A DNA stretch of 64,000 nucleotides from Methylosinus sp. Sm6 (GTDB lineage Bacteria; Pseudomonadota; Alphaproteobacteria; Rhizobiales; Beijerinckiaceae). The stretch covers positions 1 to 64,000 of the forward strand of contig NZ_JAINDZ010000002.1 of NCBI RefSeq assembly GCF_019802345.1, in the 5' to 3' direction. The translations under genes and the position numbers were made by a program. Numbering within the stretch: position 1 is the stretch's first letter; every line of letters begins with the position of its first letter. The notes beneath the pieces are model-generated. The model saw only the letters and a list, made by a program, of their open reading frames with translations. It did not search any database and had not been told where the DNA came from. Positions 36,880 to 45,433 of the stretch are shown one piece after another.

Positions 36880-39462
36880 ATGGACGAACTGCTGAGCGAT
36901 TTCCTTGTCGAGACGACCGAGCACGTCGATGCGGCGACGATGGAGCTCGTTCAGCTCGAGAAGGACCCCGGCGATCAGGCGCTCATCGCCAGCCTCTTCC
37001 GGCATATTCATACGATCAAGGGCACGAGCGGCTTTCTGAAGCTGCCGCGGGTCGGGCGGCTCACCCATGCGACCGAGGCGCTGATCGGCGCCCTGCGCGA
37101 CGGCGCGCGCGTCGCTCCCTCCCACATCACGCTCGTCTTCGCCTCCGTCGACCGGCTGAAGACGATTCTCGCCGAGATGGGCCAGTCCGAGGACGAGCCC
37201 GCCGGCGACGACGGCGATCTCATCGACGCGCTGGAGGCGGCGACGAATTCGGCGCGCCTGGAGGCGGCGACGAGCTCGGCGCGCCTGGATGCGGCGCGCT
37301 TGCGCGAAGCTTTGGAGCCGCGGGCCGAGACGGGCGCGGCGTCGGCGATTCCAAATCCGAGCGTCGAGACCCACGCCTCGGGCGGCGCCGGGCATATCGG
37401 CGAGACGGTTCGCGTCTCGGTCGGCGTGCTGGACCGGCTGATGGGCATCGTCAGCGAGCTCGTCTCGACGCGCAACCGGCTGCTCGAGCTGTCCGGCGCG
37501 CGCAACGACGAAGCGATGACGAGCACGGTGCAGACTCTGTCGAGCATCACCAGCGACCTGCAGGATGCGGTGATGAGCGCGCGCATGCAGCCGGTCGGAC
37601 GCCTGTTCTCGACACTGCCGCGCCTCGTGCGCGATCTCGCCCATGATCTCGGCAAGAAGATCGCGCTGTCGACGGAAGGCGCCGAAACCGAGCTCGACCG
37701 GCAGGTGATCGAGATCATCCGCGCGCCGCTCACCCATATCATTCGCAATTGCGCCGACCACGGCCTGGAATCGCCGGCCGAACGCGCCGCCGCGGGCAAG
37801 AGCGAGACCGGCCTCGTCACCGTTCGCGCCGCTTATGACGCCGGACAGATCACGATCGACATCATCGACGACGGCCGCGGGCTCGACCTCGAGCGCATCC
37901 ACGCCAAGGCGCTGGCGCTCGGCCTCATCTGCGAGCCCGATATCTCCAAGCTCGCCGATCAGGACCTGTTTCAGCTCGTCTTCACCCCCGGCTTCTCGAC
38001 GGCGGAGGGCGTCACCAAGGTCTCGGGCCGCGGCGTCGGCATGGATGTCGTGCGCGAGAACATCCAGTCGATCGGCGGCGCCATCACGCTCAACTCCCGC
38101 CGCGGCCGGGGAACCGCCGTCACCCTGCGCATCCCGCTGACGCTGGCCATCACCCCGGCGCTGATCCTCGCTTGCGGCGGCATGCGCTTCGCGATTCCGC
38201 AAATGACCGTCGTCGAGCTGGTCGGCGTCGGCGGCGGCTTCGAGCATTCCATCCAATATATTCACGACGCCGCCGTGCTGCGCCTGCGCAATGATGTGCT
38301 GCCGCTGCTCGACCTCGCCGGGACGCTCGACCTGCGCCGTCCGAACGCCGCGCCGCCGCTGCAGGGCTTCGTCGTGGTGCTGCGCGTCGGCCTCGCGCGC
38401 TTCGGACTCCTCGTGGAGGCGATCGCCGACGTGCAGGAGATCGTCATCGAGCCGCTGGTCAGCACGTTGGCGCGGCTCGGCGTGTTCTCCGGCCAGACCA
38501 TTCTCGGCGACGGCTCGGTGGTGCTGATCCTCGATCCGTCGGCGCTGATGGAGCGCGCCGGCCTCACGCGCCTCGCGGAAGATCTGTCGCGGCTGGACGC
38601 GGCGCCCGAGGCGTTCGTTCCGCCGCAGGAGAAGACCCGCATCATATTGGTGCGCGCCGGCCCCGGCCCGCTGAAGGCGCTGCCGCTGTCGATCGTGCTG
38701 CGCATCGAGGAGGTGGAGCGCGATCGGCTGGTTGCGGCCGACGACGCTTTCGTCATGGCCTATCGCGACAATCTGCTGCCGGTCATTCCCGCCAGCGGCG
38801 ACGTCGCGCGCGACCGCAAATCCTATCCGATCCTGGTGATCTCGGGCGCGGGCCAATCCATGGGACTGATGGTCGAGGAGATCGTCGACGTCACCGACGA
38901 GCTTCTCGATCTGCAGCGGGAGAGCGCCGCGCCGCATGTCCTCGGCTCGATCCAGATCGACGGGCGCATCGTCGAATTCCTCGACGCGACTCATTTCATG
39001 CGGCTGGCCTGCCCCGCGGCGGTGGCGCGCGGCGTCAACCGGCGGCTCAAGATCCTGCTGGTCGACGACAAGGCGTTCTTCCGTGACATGCTGGCGCCGA
39101 TTCTCGCCGCCGCCGGCTATGACGTGACCTCGGCGGGCTCGGCGCATGAAGCGCTGTCCTTCCTGCGCAAGGGTCTCGTGGCGCAGGCCGTCGTCACCGA
39201 CACCGACATGCCCGAGATGGACGGCTATAATTTCGCCCGCGCCCTGCATCGGCTGCCCGGCCTCGCCGAGCTGCCGATCGTGGCGCTGGCGGCGCAGGCG
39301 ACGCCGAGCGTGCTGGCCGCGGCGCAAGCCTGCGGCATTTCCGCGGTGGCGGGCAAATTCGACCGGCGCGCGCTGCTCGACAGCGTCGCCCGCCTGCTCG
39401 AGGCGGCGCAGACGGCGCCGCAGGACATCGAGCTGCGCATCATATCGGAACTGGCGGCGTGA
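36880..39462 (+). CDS. cheA: Chemotaxis-type histidine kinase CheA with two CheW domains and a receiver
   Basis: The 860-residue kinase has an Hpt domain (residues 1-105) with phospho-acceptor His44 in HIHTIKGTSGF. A short linker carries the repeat EAATNSARL / EAATSSARL / DAARL in place of a recognisable P2 domain. A dimerisation region starts near residue 175 (RVSVGVLDRLMGIVSELV), and the ATPase domain has LTHIIRNCADHGLE, DDGRGLDLERI and GRGVGMDVV. A CheW-like domain follows near 425-560, a second near 575-720, and a receiver domain to the end with phospho-acceptor Asp in VVTDTDMPEMDG. The gene overlaps cheW by four bases (GTGA). Gaggcga precedes the start. Confidence 0.93.
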   Translation: MDELLSDFLVETTEHVDAATMELVQLEKDPGDQALIASLFRHIHTIKGTSGFLKLPRVGRLTHATEALIGALRDGARVAPSHITLVFASVDRLKTILAEMGQSEDEPAGDDGDLIDALEAATNSARLEAATSSARLDAARLREALEPRAETGAASAIPNPSVETHASGGAGHIGETVRVSVGVLDRLMGIVSELVSTRNRLLELSGARNDEAMTSTVQTLSSITSDLQDAVMSARMQPVGRLFSTLPRLVRDLAHDLGKKIALSTEGAETELDRQVIEIIRAPLTHIIRNCADHGLESPAERAAAGKSETGLVTVRAAYDAGQITIDIIDDGRGLDLERIHAKALALGLICEPDISKLADQDLFQLVFTPGFSTAEGVTKVSGRGVGMDVVRENIQSIGGAITLNSRRGRGTAVTLRIPLTLAITPALILACGGMRFAIPQMTVVELVGVGGGFEHSIQYIHDAAVLRLRNDVLPLLDLAGTLDLRRPNAAPPLQGFVVVLRVGLARFGLLVEAIADVQEIVIEPLVSTLARLGVFSGQTILGDGSVVLILDPSALMERAGLTRLAEDLSRLDAAPEAFVPPQEKTRIILVRAGPGPLKALPLSIVLRIEEVERDRLVAADDAFVMAYRDNLLPVIPASGDVARDRKSYPILVISGAGQSMGLMVEEIVDVTDELLDLQRESAAPHVLGSIQIDGRIVEFLDATHFMRLACPAAVARGVNRRLKILLVDDKAFFRDMLAPILAAAGYDVTSAGSAHEALSFLRKGLVAQAVVTDTDMPEMDGYNFARALHRLPGLAELPIVALAAQATPSVLAAAQACGISAVAGKFDRRALLDSVARLLEAAQTAPQDIELRIISELAA

Positions 39463-39992
39463 CCGGCGCTCCTCCCCAAAGCCGGCGCGGCGACCGCGCC
39501 TTCGACGCCACGCAGCAGAGCCGCAACTTCACCATCAAGGTGCGCGCCCAGACCTTCGGCCTGCCGGTCGAATGCGTGAAGACGATCTTCCACATCGACG
39601 CTCTGACGCCGGTGCCGCTCGCGCCGCGCGAGGTCGCCGGCCTCGCCAATCTGCGCGGCCGCATCGTCACCGCCCTGCATCTCGACCGCTGCCTCAAGCT
39701 CGACGCCGAGGGCGACCGCGCGCCGGGCGCGCTCGCCGTCGGCATCGAGCAGAATGGCGAGAGATATGCGCTGCTCATCGACGACACGGGCGATGTCGTG
39801 GTCTGCGACGAGCGCGACCGCATTCCCTGTCCGACGCATGCCGGCCTGCAATTGGCCGAAGCGACGAGCGCCTGCTACCGCGTCGGCGACGGATTTCTGC
39901 CGATCCTCGACATAGACGTTCTGCTGAAGCGCATGTCCAGACTGGCCGACGCCACGCAGCAGAGAGAGGCCACAGGAGGAGGTGAGAGATGA
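39459..39992 (+). CDS. cheW: Chemotaxis coupling protein CheW
   Basis: The 177-residue protein is a CheW adaptor that links kinase and receptor. After a Arg/Gln-rich leader of about 25 residues the CheW fold begins at FTIKVRAQTFGLPVECVKTIFHID, with LANLRGRIVTALHLDRCL and the ALLIDDTGDVV strand. It starts with GTG overlapping the cheA stop (GTGA at 39459-39462) and ends in an ATGA overlap with cheY, so all three are translationally coupled. No receptor gene (methyl-accepting protein) is present in the window. Confidence 0.9.
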   Translation: MTGAPPQSRRGDRAFDATQQSRNFTIKVRAQTFGLPVECVKTIFHIDALTPVPLAPREVAGLANLRGRIVTALHLDRCLKLDAEGDRAPGALAVGIEQNGERYALLIDDTGDVVVCDERDRIPCPTHAGLQLAEATSACYRVGDGFLPILDIDVLLKRMSRLADATQQREATGGGER

Positions 39993-40354
39993 AGCAAATT
40001 CTGGTGGTCGACGACTCGGCGGTGATCCGCAAGGTCGCGCGACGCATTCTGGAAGGCTTGGAGTTCGGCACGAGCGAAGCGTGCAATGGCCGCAAGGCGC
40101 TCGACGCCTGCGCCGCCGCCATGCCCGACGCGATCCTGCTCGACTGGAACATGCCGGAGATGGATGGATTCGAGTTCCTGCGCGAGCTGCGGCGCATGCC
40201 CGGCGGGCGCGAGCCCAAGGTCGTGTTCTGCACGACGGAGAACGAGGCCGGCCACATCGCCGCGGCGATCGACGCCGGCGCCGACGAATACATCATGAAG
40301 CCCTTCGATCAGCAGATCGTGCGGTCCAAGCTCGAGGAGATCGGCTTCATTTAG
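39989..40354 (+). CDS. cheY: CheY-type single-domain response regulator
   Basis: The 121-residue protein is a stand-alone receiver domain. ILVVDDSAVIRKV gives the acidic pocket, ILLDWNMPEMDG carries the phospho-acceptor Asp52, FCTTENE has the Thr switch and YIMKPFDQQI the conserved Lys. It overlaps the cheW stop by ATGA and has aggaggtgag just upstream. Being alone with cheA, it is the likely phosphorylation target, next to the receiver domain attached to CheA. Confidence 0.95.
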   Translation: MKQILVVDDSAVIRKVARRILEGLEFGTSEACNGRKALDACAAAMPDAILLDWNMPEMDGFEFLRELRRMPGGREPKVVFCTTENEAGHIAAAIDAGADEYIMKPFDQQIVRSKLEEIGFI

Positions 40355-40400
40355 AGCAATTTCCGATCCGAGCGGATCGAAAACTGCTCCAGCTTTTTTT
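40354..40400 (+). terminator. Hairpin plus T-run after cheY
   Basis: Gagca pairs with tgctc, and inside them cgatccg pairs with cggatcg, followed by agcttttttt. The element starts at the last base of the cheY stop codon. It is both a plausible intrinsic terminator and a copy of a dispersed repeat. Confidence 0.7.
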
Positions 40401-40754
40401 GATTTGGAGCGAATTCTGATCGATCCGACGATTCCGTTCGATCGGAAAGCGCTCCAGAGCCCCCTCCCCAACCCTCCCCCGCCGCGGGAGAGAGAGCAGA
40501 GTCGGCGTTTCATCGACGGTTCGCGAATGGTCGGCCGCCATCCTCCCGCGAAGCGGGGGAGGGTGAGGGAGGGAGCCTTCGGACTCGAGCCACAGGTCTC
40601 CTCGGCTTGGAGCGATGCTTCCGTTCGGGCGGAAAGCGCTCTGGAGCCGACCCCGCTCTCGAGGCGAGTTCAGCCTATGCGTGACATGCGGTCATCGGTC
40701 ATCGGACGCCCGCGGGCGGTCCGCTCTGGAATCGGCGGCGGCGGAGCCGAGGCG
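40355..40754. repeat. Repeat-filled gap between cheY and cheR
   Basis: Three copies of a gagcgnttccgttcgatcggaa-like palindrome ending gcgctccag occur near 40354, 40408 and 40605. Between the last two lies an inverted pair of CCTCCCC-type elements (40460-40578). The cheR reading frame is open through the whole stretch from 40404, but that part is repeat DNA and not CheR-like. Confidence 0.7.
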
Positions 40755-41597
40755 ATGAGCGTCGCCTTCGCGCGCCTGCGCCGCCTGCTCCTCTCCGTCG
40801 CCGGGATCGCTCTCGACGCCGATAAGCTGTATCTCGCCGAGAGCCGGCTCGCGCCGATCATGCTCGAGAACGGCGACGTCGACCTCGCCGAGCTGATGCG
40901 CCGCATCGAGCTCTCGGGCGACGAGCGGTTTCTCCAGGCGATCATCGACGCGATGACCACCAACGAGACCTTCTTCTTTCGCGATCGGGCGCCGTTCGAA
41001 TGGCTGAAGCGCGAATGGCTGCCCCACACGATGGCGCGGCGACGGGAGCAGCGCCGGCTGCGCATCTGGTCCGCCGCCTGCTCGACCGGACAGGAGCCCT
41101 ATTCCCTGGCCATCGCGCTCGAGGAGGAGGCGACACGGCTCGCGGGCTGGACCGTCGAGATTCTGGCGAGCGACATCAACGGGACGGCGCTGGAGACGGC
41201 GCGCCGGGGCGTCTACAGCCAGTTCGAGGTCCAGCGCGGCCTCTCCACACAGCGGCTGCTGCGCCATCTCGAGCCGCATATGGGCAGCTGGCGCATTCCC
41301 GAGCGGCTGCGCGCGCGCATCGTCTTTCGCAGGATCAATCTGTGCGACGACTTCCGCGATGTCGGCGCGTTCGATCTGATCCTCTGCCGGAACGTGCTGA
41401 TGTATCTCGATCCCGAGGTGAAGGAGCAGGTGCTGGCGCGCCTCGCCCGCGCGCTCTTGGACGACGGCTATCTGATCCTCGGAGCGGCGGAGAACGCCGG
41501 CGCGGATCGATCCTTCGCGCAGGATGCGGCAGATTGCGGATGGCGGCTGCGGCGCAGAGCGGCGCGCGCGCGGCTCTGCGCCGCAGTCGGCGCCTGA
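40755..41597 (+). CDS. cheR: Chemotaxis protein methyltransferase CheR
   Basis: The enzyme methylates glutamates of chemoreceptors using S-adenosylmethionine. The 280-residue product shows the N-terminal CheR helical domain (FARLRRLLLSVAGIALDADK, AMTTNETFFFRD) and the methyltransferase core, with SAACSTGQEPYSLAIAL (motif I), ILASDINGTALETARRGVYS and LILCRNVLMYLDP. I choose the ATG at 40755 because the similarity begins there; 40677 is an alternative. No cheB demethylase gene is present in the cluster. It is convergent with ctrA across a strong hairpin. Confidence 0.9.
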   Translation: MSVAFARLRRLLLSVAGIALDADKLYLAESRLAPIMLENGDVDLAELMRRIELSGDERFLQAIIDAMTTNETFFFRDRAPFEWLKREWLPHTMARRREQRRLRIWSAACSTGQEPYSLAIALEEEATRLAGWTVEILASDINGTALETARRGVYSQFEVQRGLSTQRLLRHLEPHMGSWRIPERLRARIVFRRINLCDDFRDVGAFDLILCRNVLMYLDPEVKEQVLARLARALLDDGYLILGAAENAGADRSFAQDAADCGWRLRRRAARARLCAAVGA

Positions 41598-41599
41598 GA

Positions 41600-41647
41600 G
41601 CGAATAGCGAATAGCGAGTAGAGCGTGGTCTACTATTCGCTATTCGC
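41600..41647. terminator. Long hairpin between cheR and ctrA
   Basis: The left arm gcgaatagcgaatag continues with gtaga after a three-base bulge and pairs with tctactattcgctattcgc. Gagcgtgg-like bases form the loop. It lies between convergent stop codons (41597 and 41655), so a shared terminator is likely, although no T-run follows. Confidence 0.65.
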
Positions 41648-41654
41648 CCCCAAC

Positions 41655-42356
41655 TCAGGCGATGATGCGCTCGTCGGCCTCGCTCGGCTCGCGCAGCACA
41701 TAGCCGCGGCCCCACACCGTCTCGATGTAGTTGCGGCCGTCGCTGGCGTTGGCGAGCTTCTTGCGCAGCTTGCAGATGAACACGTCGATGATCTTGAGCT
41801 CCGGCTCGTCCATGCCGCCATAGAGATGATTGAGGAACATCTCCTTGGTGAGCGTCGTGCCCTTGCGCAGCGAGAGCAGCTCCAGCATCTGATATTCCTT
41901 GCCGGTCAGATGCACGCGCGAGCCGGAGACCTCGACCGTCTTCTGATCGAGATTGACGACGAGATCGCCGGTGATGATGACAGATTGGGCATGGCCCTTG
42001 GAGCGGCGGACGATGGCGTGGATGCGCGCCACCAGCTCGTCCTTGTGGAACGGCTTGGTCAGATAGTCGTCGGCGCCGAAGCCGAGGCCCTTCACCTTGT
42101 CCTCTATGCCGGCGAGGCCGGAGAGGATGAGGATCGGCGTCTTCACCTTGGCGACGCGCAGCGTGCGCAGCACCTCATAGCCCGACATGTCGGGAAGGTT
42201 CAGATCGAGCAGGATGATGTCGTAATCATAGAGCTTGCCGAGATCGATCCCTTCCTCGCCGAGATCGGTCGCGTAAACATTGAAGTTTTCGGACTTGAGC
42301 ATGAGCTCGATGCTTTGAGCTGTCGCGCTGTCATCCTCGATCAGTAAAACGCGCAT
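41655..42356 (-). CDS. ctrA: Cell cycle master regulator CtrA
   Basis: CtrA is an OmpR-type response regulator that controls the alphaproteobacterial cell cycle, motility and division. The 233-residue product is nearly identical in layout to the family: [20 protein letters not shown], phospho-acceptor Asp51 in [29 protein letters not shown], and a winged-helix DNA-binding domain with [17 protein letters not shown] and [13 protein letters not shown]. The C-terminus ends in hydrophobic IIA, reminiscent of the small-residue tail that marks CtrA for proteolysis in Caulobacter. It shares the neighbourhood with chpT, which phosphorylates it. A CtrA half-site lies about 120 bp upstream. Confidence 0.96.
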   Translation of the reverse strand: MRVLLIEDDSATAQSIELMLKSENFNVYATDLGEEGIDLGKLYDYDIILLDLNLPDMSGYEVLRTLRVAKVKTPILILSGLAGIEDKVKGLGFGADDYLTKPFHKDELVARIHAIVRRSKGHAQSVIITGDLVVNLDQKTVEVSGSRVHLTGKEYQMLELLSLRKGTTLTKEMFLNHLYGGMDEPELKIIDVFICKLRKKLANASDGRNYIETVWGRGYVLREPSEADERIIA

Positions 42357-42477
42357 CTTCAGGTCCCCACCCCAGCTCCACGTACGGGCGTCGCCGCGCC
42401 CGCGCGACGGCGACGCGCCCGATTTCCTCGAGGCGCCCGCTCGATCGAATGTCCCTTTCTGGAAACGCTAAGCGGTA

Positions 42478-42485
42478 ATGGTTAA
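42478..42485 (-). promoter_or_regulatory. Possible CtrA half-site upstream of ctrA
   Basis: On the minus strand the octamer TTAACCAT occurs about 120 bp before the ctrA start. This octamer is a known form of CtrA half-site in alphaproteobacteria. The full TTAA-N7-TTAA form is not present, so autoregulation is a suggestion only. Confidence 0.35.
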
Positions 42486-42666
42486 CAAACCCTGATCTCG
42501 ACCCCGGCCGTCGTGCGGACGTCGCCGGCTCGGGGGGTCGCCGCCCCCCTGACAGGCGTCCGGAGGCGAAGCGAATCGGGCGGCGTCTTTCCTTATACCT
42601 CTCACCCCCGCCGGCTAGAAGCGTAGCCGGTCCGCGCCGCGCGCGCCGTTCAGCCTGGGGAAAGCC

Positions 42667-42747
42667 CGGAGCGCGCATGACGCCTTCGCGCGCCGGAGCG
42701 CGCACGGCGCTTTCGCGCGCCGGAGCGCGCATGGCGCGTTCGCGTGA
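42667..42747 (+). repeat. Tandem repeat, three copies of 27 bp
   Basis: Units start at 42667, 42694 and 42721, each opening with cggagcgcgca and continuing with gcgc..ttcgcg; they differ at a few bases. The array sits about 220 bp upstream of rpmH in the probable leader or promoter region. Confidence 0.85.
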
Positions 42748-42965
42748 TTGACTAATGCGCGGGCTTTTTCGTATATGCGACGCGCGGCGTCGGGCGATAG
42801 GCGGTTCCAGCGACGGGTTGTCGCGCCCGCGCGACGATAGACGCGCCGCGGAACGGCGACCTTCGACAAACAAGACCACGGCGGAGCCGAAGCGTTCAGC
42901 TTTCGGCGCCCGGAACGGCGGCGGCGCACCACGTCCGCAGCCCAGAAGCGAGCGGAGACTTCGAG

Positions 42966-43100
42966 GTGAAGAGAACCTATCAACCCAGCAAGATCGTGCG
43001 CAAGCGCCGCCACGGCTTTCGCGCCCGCATGGCGACCGTCGGCGGCCGCAACGTCCTCAACGCGCGCCGCGCGCGCGGGCGCAAGCGCCTCTCGGCCTGA
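42966..43100 (+). CDS. rpmH: 50S ribosomal protein L34
   Basis: The 44-residue highly basic protein is L34: [20 protein letters not shown] followed by [19 protein letters not shown] and KRLSA at the end. It starts with GTG at 42966, about ten bases after a ggag site. It is short but unmistakable. The gene opens the usual rpmH-rnpA-yidC order; rnpA follows after about 100 bp. Confidence 0.98.
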   Translation: MKRTYQPSKIVRKRRHGFRARMATVGGRNVLNARRARGRKRLSA

Positions 43101-43141
43101 CGCTCCCGCGGCCGTCGAACGCGCGGAGGCGCGCCCCATGG

Positions 43142-43205
43142 CCCAGGAATCATGCCCCCCGCTGGAATCATGCCCCCCGCAGAACTCATGACACCGGCCG
43201 GAATG
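43142..43205 (+). repeat. Short degenerate repeats carrying in-frame ATG codons before rnpA
   Basis: The unit ggaatcatgccccccgc appears twice in a row (about 43147 and 43164) and a weaker third copy follows, so four ATGs occur in the rnpA frame at 19, 17 and 15 base-like steps (43152, 43170, 43188, 43203). Confidence 0.7.
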
Positions 43206-43607
43206 ACGGCAGCGCATCCGGAGCGGCTGCGGCGAAGGCGCGAGTTTCTGCGCGCCGCCAAGAGCGGGCTGCATCGCAGCGGCGGCGGCGCGTTCAAGCT
43301 GCAGGCCGCGGCGCGCGAGGGTCATGACGAGGCCCCGCCCCGCTTCGGCTTCACGGTAACGAAGAAGGTCGCCGGGGCCGTCGGACGCAACCGCATCCGC
43401 CGGCGGCTGAAGGAAGCGTTGCGGCTCGGCGGGGCGGCGGGCGCGCTTCGCGGCTATGATTATGTCTTCGTCGCCCGTCCCGGCGCGCTGACCATGCCCT
43501 TCTCAGAGCTGGAAGCGCAGATGGCCGAGGCGCTGGCGAAGCTGCGGCCGCGCGCGAGCGGCCCACATCCGCGCAACTCTCGAGCAAACGGGCCTCCGGC
43601 GTCATGA
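43203..43607 (+). CDS. rnpA: Ribonuclease P protein component
   Basis: RnpA is the protein subunit that helps the RNase P RNA cut tRNA leaders. The 134-residue product has [15 protein letters not shown] at the N-terminus, [28 protein letters not shown] with the diagnostic RNR motif, and the strand [16 protein letters not shown]. The ATG at 43203 puts the RLRRR..F segment at the normal place; upstream in-frame ATGs at 43188, 43170 and 43152 lie in a small repeat and would add up to 17 residues. Its stop overlaps the yidC start (ATGA). Confidence 0.93.
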   Translation: MTAAHPERLRRRREFLRAAKSGLHRSGGGAFKLQAAAREGHDEAPPRFGFTVTKKVAGAVGRNRIRRRLKEALRLGGAAGALRGYDYVFVARPGALTMPFSELEAQMAEALAKLRPRASGPHPRNSRANGPPAS

Positions 43608-45433
43608 ACGAATACACCAAGAATGTGATCATCGCCGCGGGCCTGTCGATGTTGTTCATCGGCGCCTGGGATTATTTCTACGCTTTCCCCAAGCTCGAAC
43701 GCGAGCGGGCGGAACAGCTCGAGCAGCACAAGGCGGCGCAGCCGCCGCACAAGCCCGTGACCGCGACCGCGACGCCCGAGGCGGCGCGCCCGGCGCCCGC
43801 CGCGCAGCCGCAGCAGCAGCAACGTCCGGCCGTCGCGCCGAAGACGCGCGAGGCGGCGCTGGCGGAGAGCCCGCGCGTCTCGATCGACACGCCCGCGATC
43901 CTCGGCTCGATCTCGCTGAAGGGCGGACGCATCGACGACGTCTCGCTGAAGAACTACCGCGAGACCGTCGATCCGAAGAGCCCGATGATCGTGCTGCTCT
44001 CGCCGGAGAACTCGCCCAATCCCTATTACGCCGAAACGGGCTTCCTCGCCCCGGCCGGCGGCGCGCCCGCGCTGCCCAATGGCGAGACGCTGTGGACCGC
44101 GGATCGCGACAGGCTGACCGTCGCGGAGCCGGTCACGCTCACGCACGACAACGGCCAGGGCCTCACCTTCAAGCGCCGGATCTCGGTGGACCAGAACTAT
44201 ATGTTCACCGTTTCCGACAGCGTCGAGAACCACCGCGACGCTCCGGTCTCGCTCTACTCCTATACACGCGTCGCGCGCGTCGGCATTCCGCAGAGCGCGG
44301 GCTATGCCATTCTGCACGAGGGCTTCATCGGCGTCGTCGGCGAAAGCGCCGTGCAGGAGATGAAATACGACAAGATCGAGAAGGAGCCGCGCGCCACCAA
44401 GACCATGAGCGGCACGGGCGGCTGGATCGGTTTCACCGACAAATATTGGGCGGCGGTGGCCGTGCCGCAGCAGGACAAGCCGTTCGAGGCGCGCTTCTCG
44501 GCGGCGGGAGCGGGAACGGTCAAGGCCTATCAGGCCGATACGGTCGGCGGCCCGCTGACGATCGCGCCCGGCGCGACGCAGTCGGTCTCCGAGCGCATCT
44601 TCGCCGGCGCCAAGGTCGTCGACACGCTCTACGCCTATCAGGCGCAGGGCATCGAGCATTTCGACCTGCTGATCGACTGGGGCTGGTTCTACTTCCTGAC
44701 CCGGCCGATGTTCCGCATCATCGACAGCCTCTATCATGTGCTCGGCAATTTCGGCCTCGCCATCCTCGCCGTCACCGTGCTGGTGAAGATCGCCTTCCTG
44801 CCGATCGCCAACAAGAGCTATCACGCGATCGCCAAGATGAAGGAAGTGCAGCCCAAGCTGCAGGCGCTGAAAGACAAATACGGCGACGACAAACAGAAGC
44901 TCGCGCAGGAGCAGATGGCGCTCTATAAGCGCGAGAAGATCAATCCGGCCGGCGGCTGCCTGCCCGCGCTGCTGCAGATTCCGGTGTGGTTCTCGCTCTA
45001 CAAGGTGCTCGTCATCACCATCGAGATGCGCCACGCGCCATTTTACGGCTGGATCAAGGACCTCTCGGCGCCGGACCCGACGAATATCTTCAATTTGTTC
45101 GGCCTGCTGCCCTTCGATCCGACCCAGATTCCGGTGTTCGGCCCGTTCCTGTGGCTCGGCGTCCTGCCGATTCTCATGGGCGTCTCCATGTGGGCGACGA
45201 TGAAGATGAATCCGGAGCCGACCGACGAGATTCAGCGCATGGCCTTCGCCTGGATGCCGGTGATCTTCACCTTCTCGATGGGCGGCTTCGCTTCCGGACT
45301 GATCATCTACTGGACCTGGAACAATATTCTCTCGGTCGCTCAGCAAGGGTTCATCATGCGCCGCGCCGGGGTGAAGTTCGAGCTGTGGGACAATGTGAAG
45401 AAGACTTTCAGCTTCAAAAAGAAGGCCGCGTGA
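43604..45433 (+). CDS. yidC: Membrane protein insertase YidC
   Basis: YidC inserts and folds inner-membrane proteins with or without SecYEG. The 609-residue product has an N-terminal membrane anchor ([19 protein letters not shown]), a Pro/Ala/Gln-rich linker, the large periplasmic P1 beta domain (about residues 80-345) and the conserved membrane core from [30 protein letters not shown] onward with [20 protein letters not shown]. It overlaps rnpA and engB by four bases each. The small gene yidD, often found between rnpA and yidC, is absent here. Confidence 0.97.
   Translation: MNEYTKNVIIAAGLSMLFIGAWDYFYAFPKLERERAEQLEQHKAAQPPHKPVTATATPEAARPAPAAQPQQQQRPAVAPKTREAALAESPRVSIDTPAILGSISLKGGRIDDVSLKNYRETVDPKSPMIVLLSPENSPNPYYAETGFLAPAGGAPALPNGETLWTADRDRLTVAEPVTLTHDNGQGLTFKRRISVDQNYMFTVSDSVENHRDAPVSLYSYTRVARVGIPQSAGYAILHEGFIGVVGESAVQEMKYDKIEKEPRATKTMSGTGGWIGFTDKYWAAVAVPQQDKPFEARFSAAGAGTVKAYQADTVGGPLTIAPGATQSVSERIFAGAKVVDTLYAYQAQGIEHFDLLIDWGWFYFLTRPMFRIIDSLYHVLGNFGLAILAVTVLVKIAFLPIANKSYHAIAKMKEVQPKLQALKDKYGDDKQKLAQEQMALYKREKINPAGGCLPALLQIPVWFSLYKVLVITIEMRHAPFYGWIKDLSAPDPTNIFNLFGLLPFDPTQIPVFGPFLWLGVLPILMGVSMWATMKMNPEPTDEIQRMAFAWMPVIFTFSMGGFASGLIIYWTWNNILSVAQQGFIMRRAGVKFELWDNVKKTFSFKKKAA

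Larger units (their letters stand above)
42357..42965. other. Divergent intergenic region between ctrA and rpmH
   Basis: This 609 bp gap must hold the ctrA promoter (minus) and the rpmH promoter (plus). Besides the CtrA half-site it contains a three-copy 27 bp tandem repeat at 42667-42747. A ttgact/gtatat pair at about 42746-42776 is a possible sigma-70-like promoter for rpmH. I see no DnaA boxes. Confidence 0.5.

Noticed and set aside
40404-40754. Extended N-terminus of CheR
   Set aside because: The extra 117 residues are encoded by dispersed repeats and are not CheR-like.
42667-42747. CRISPR array
   Set aside because: Units follow one another with no spacers, and there are no cas genes in the window.
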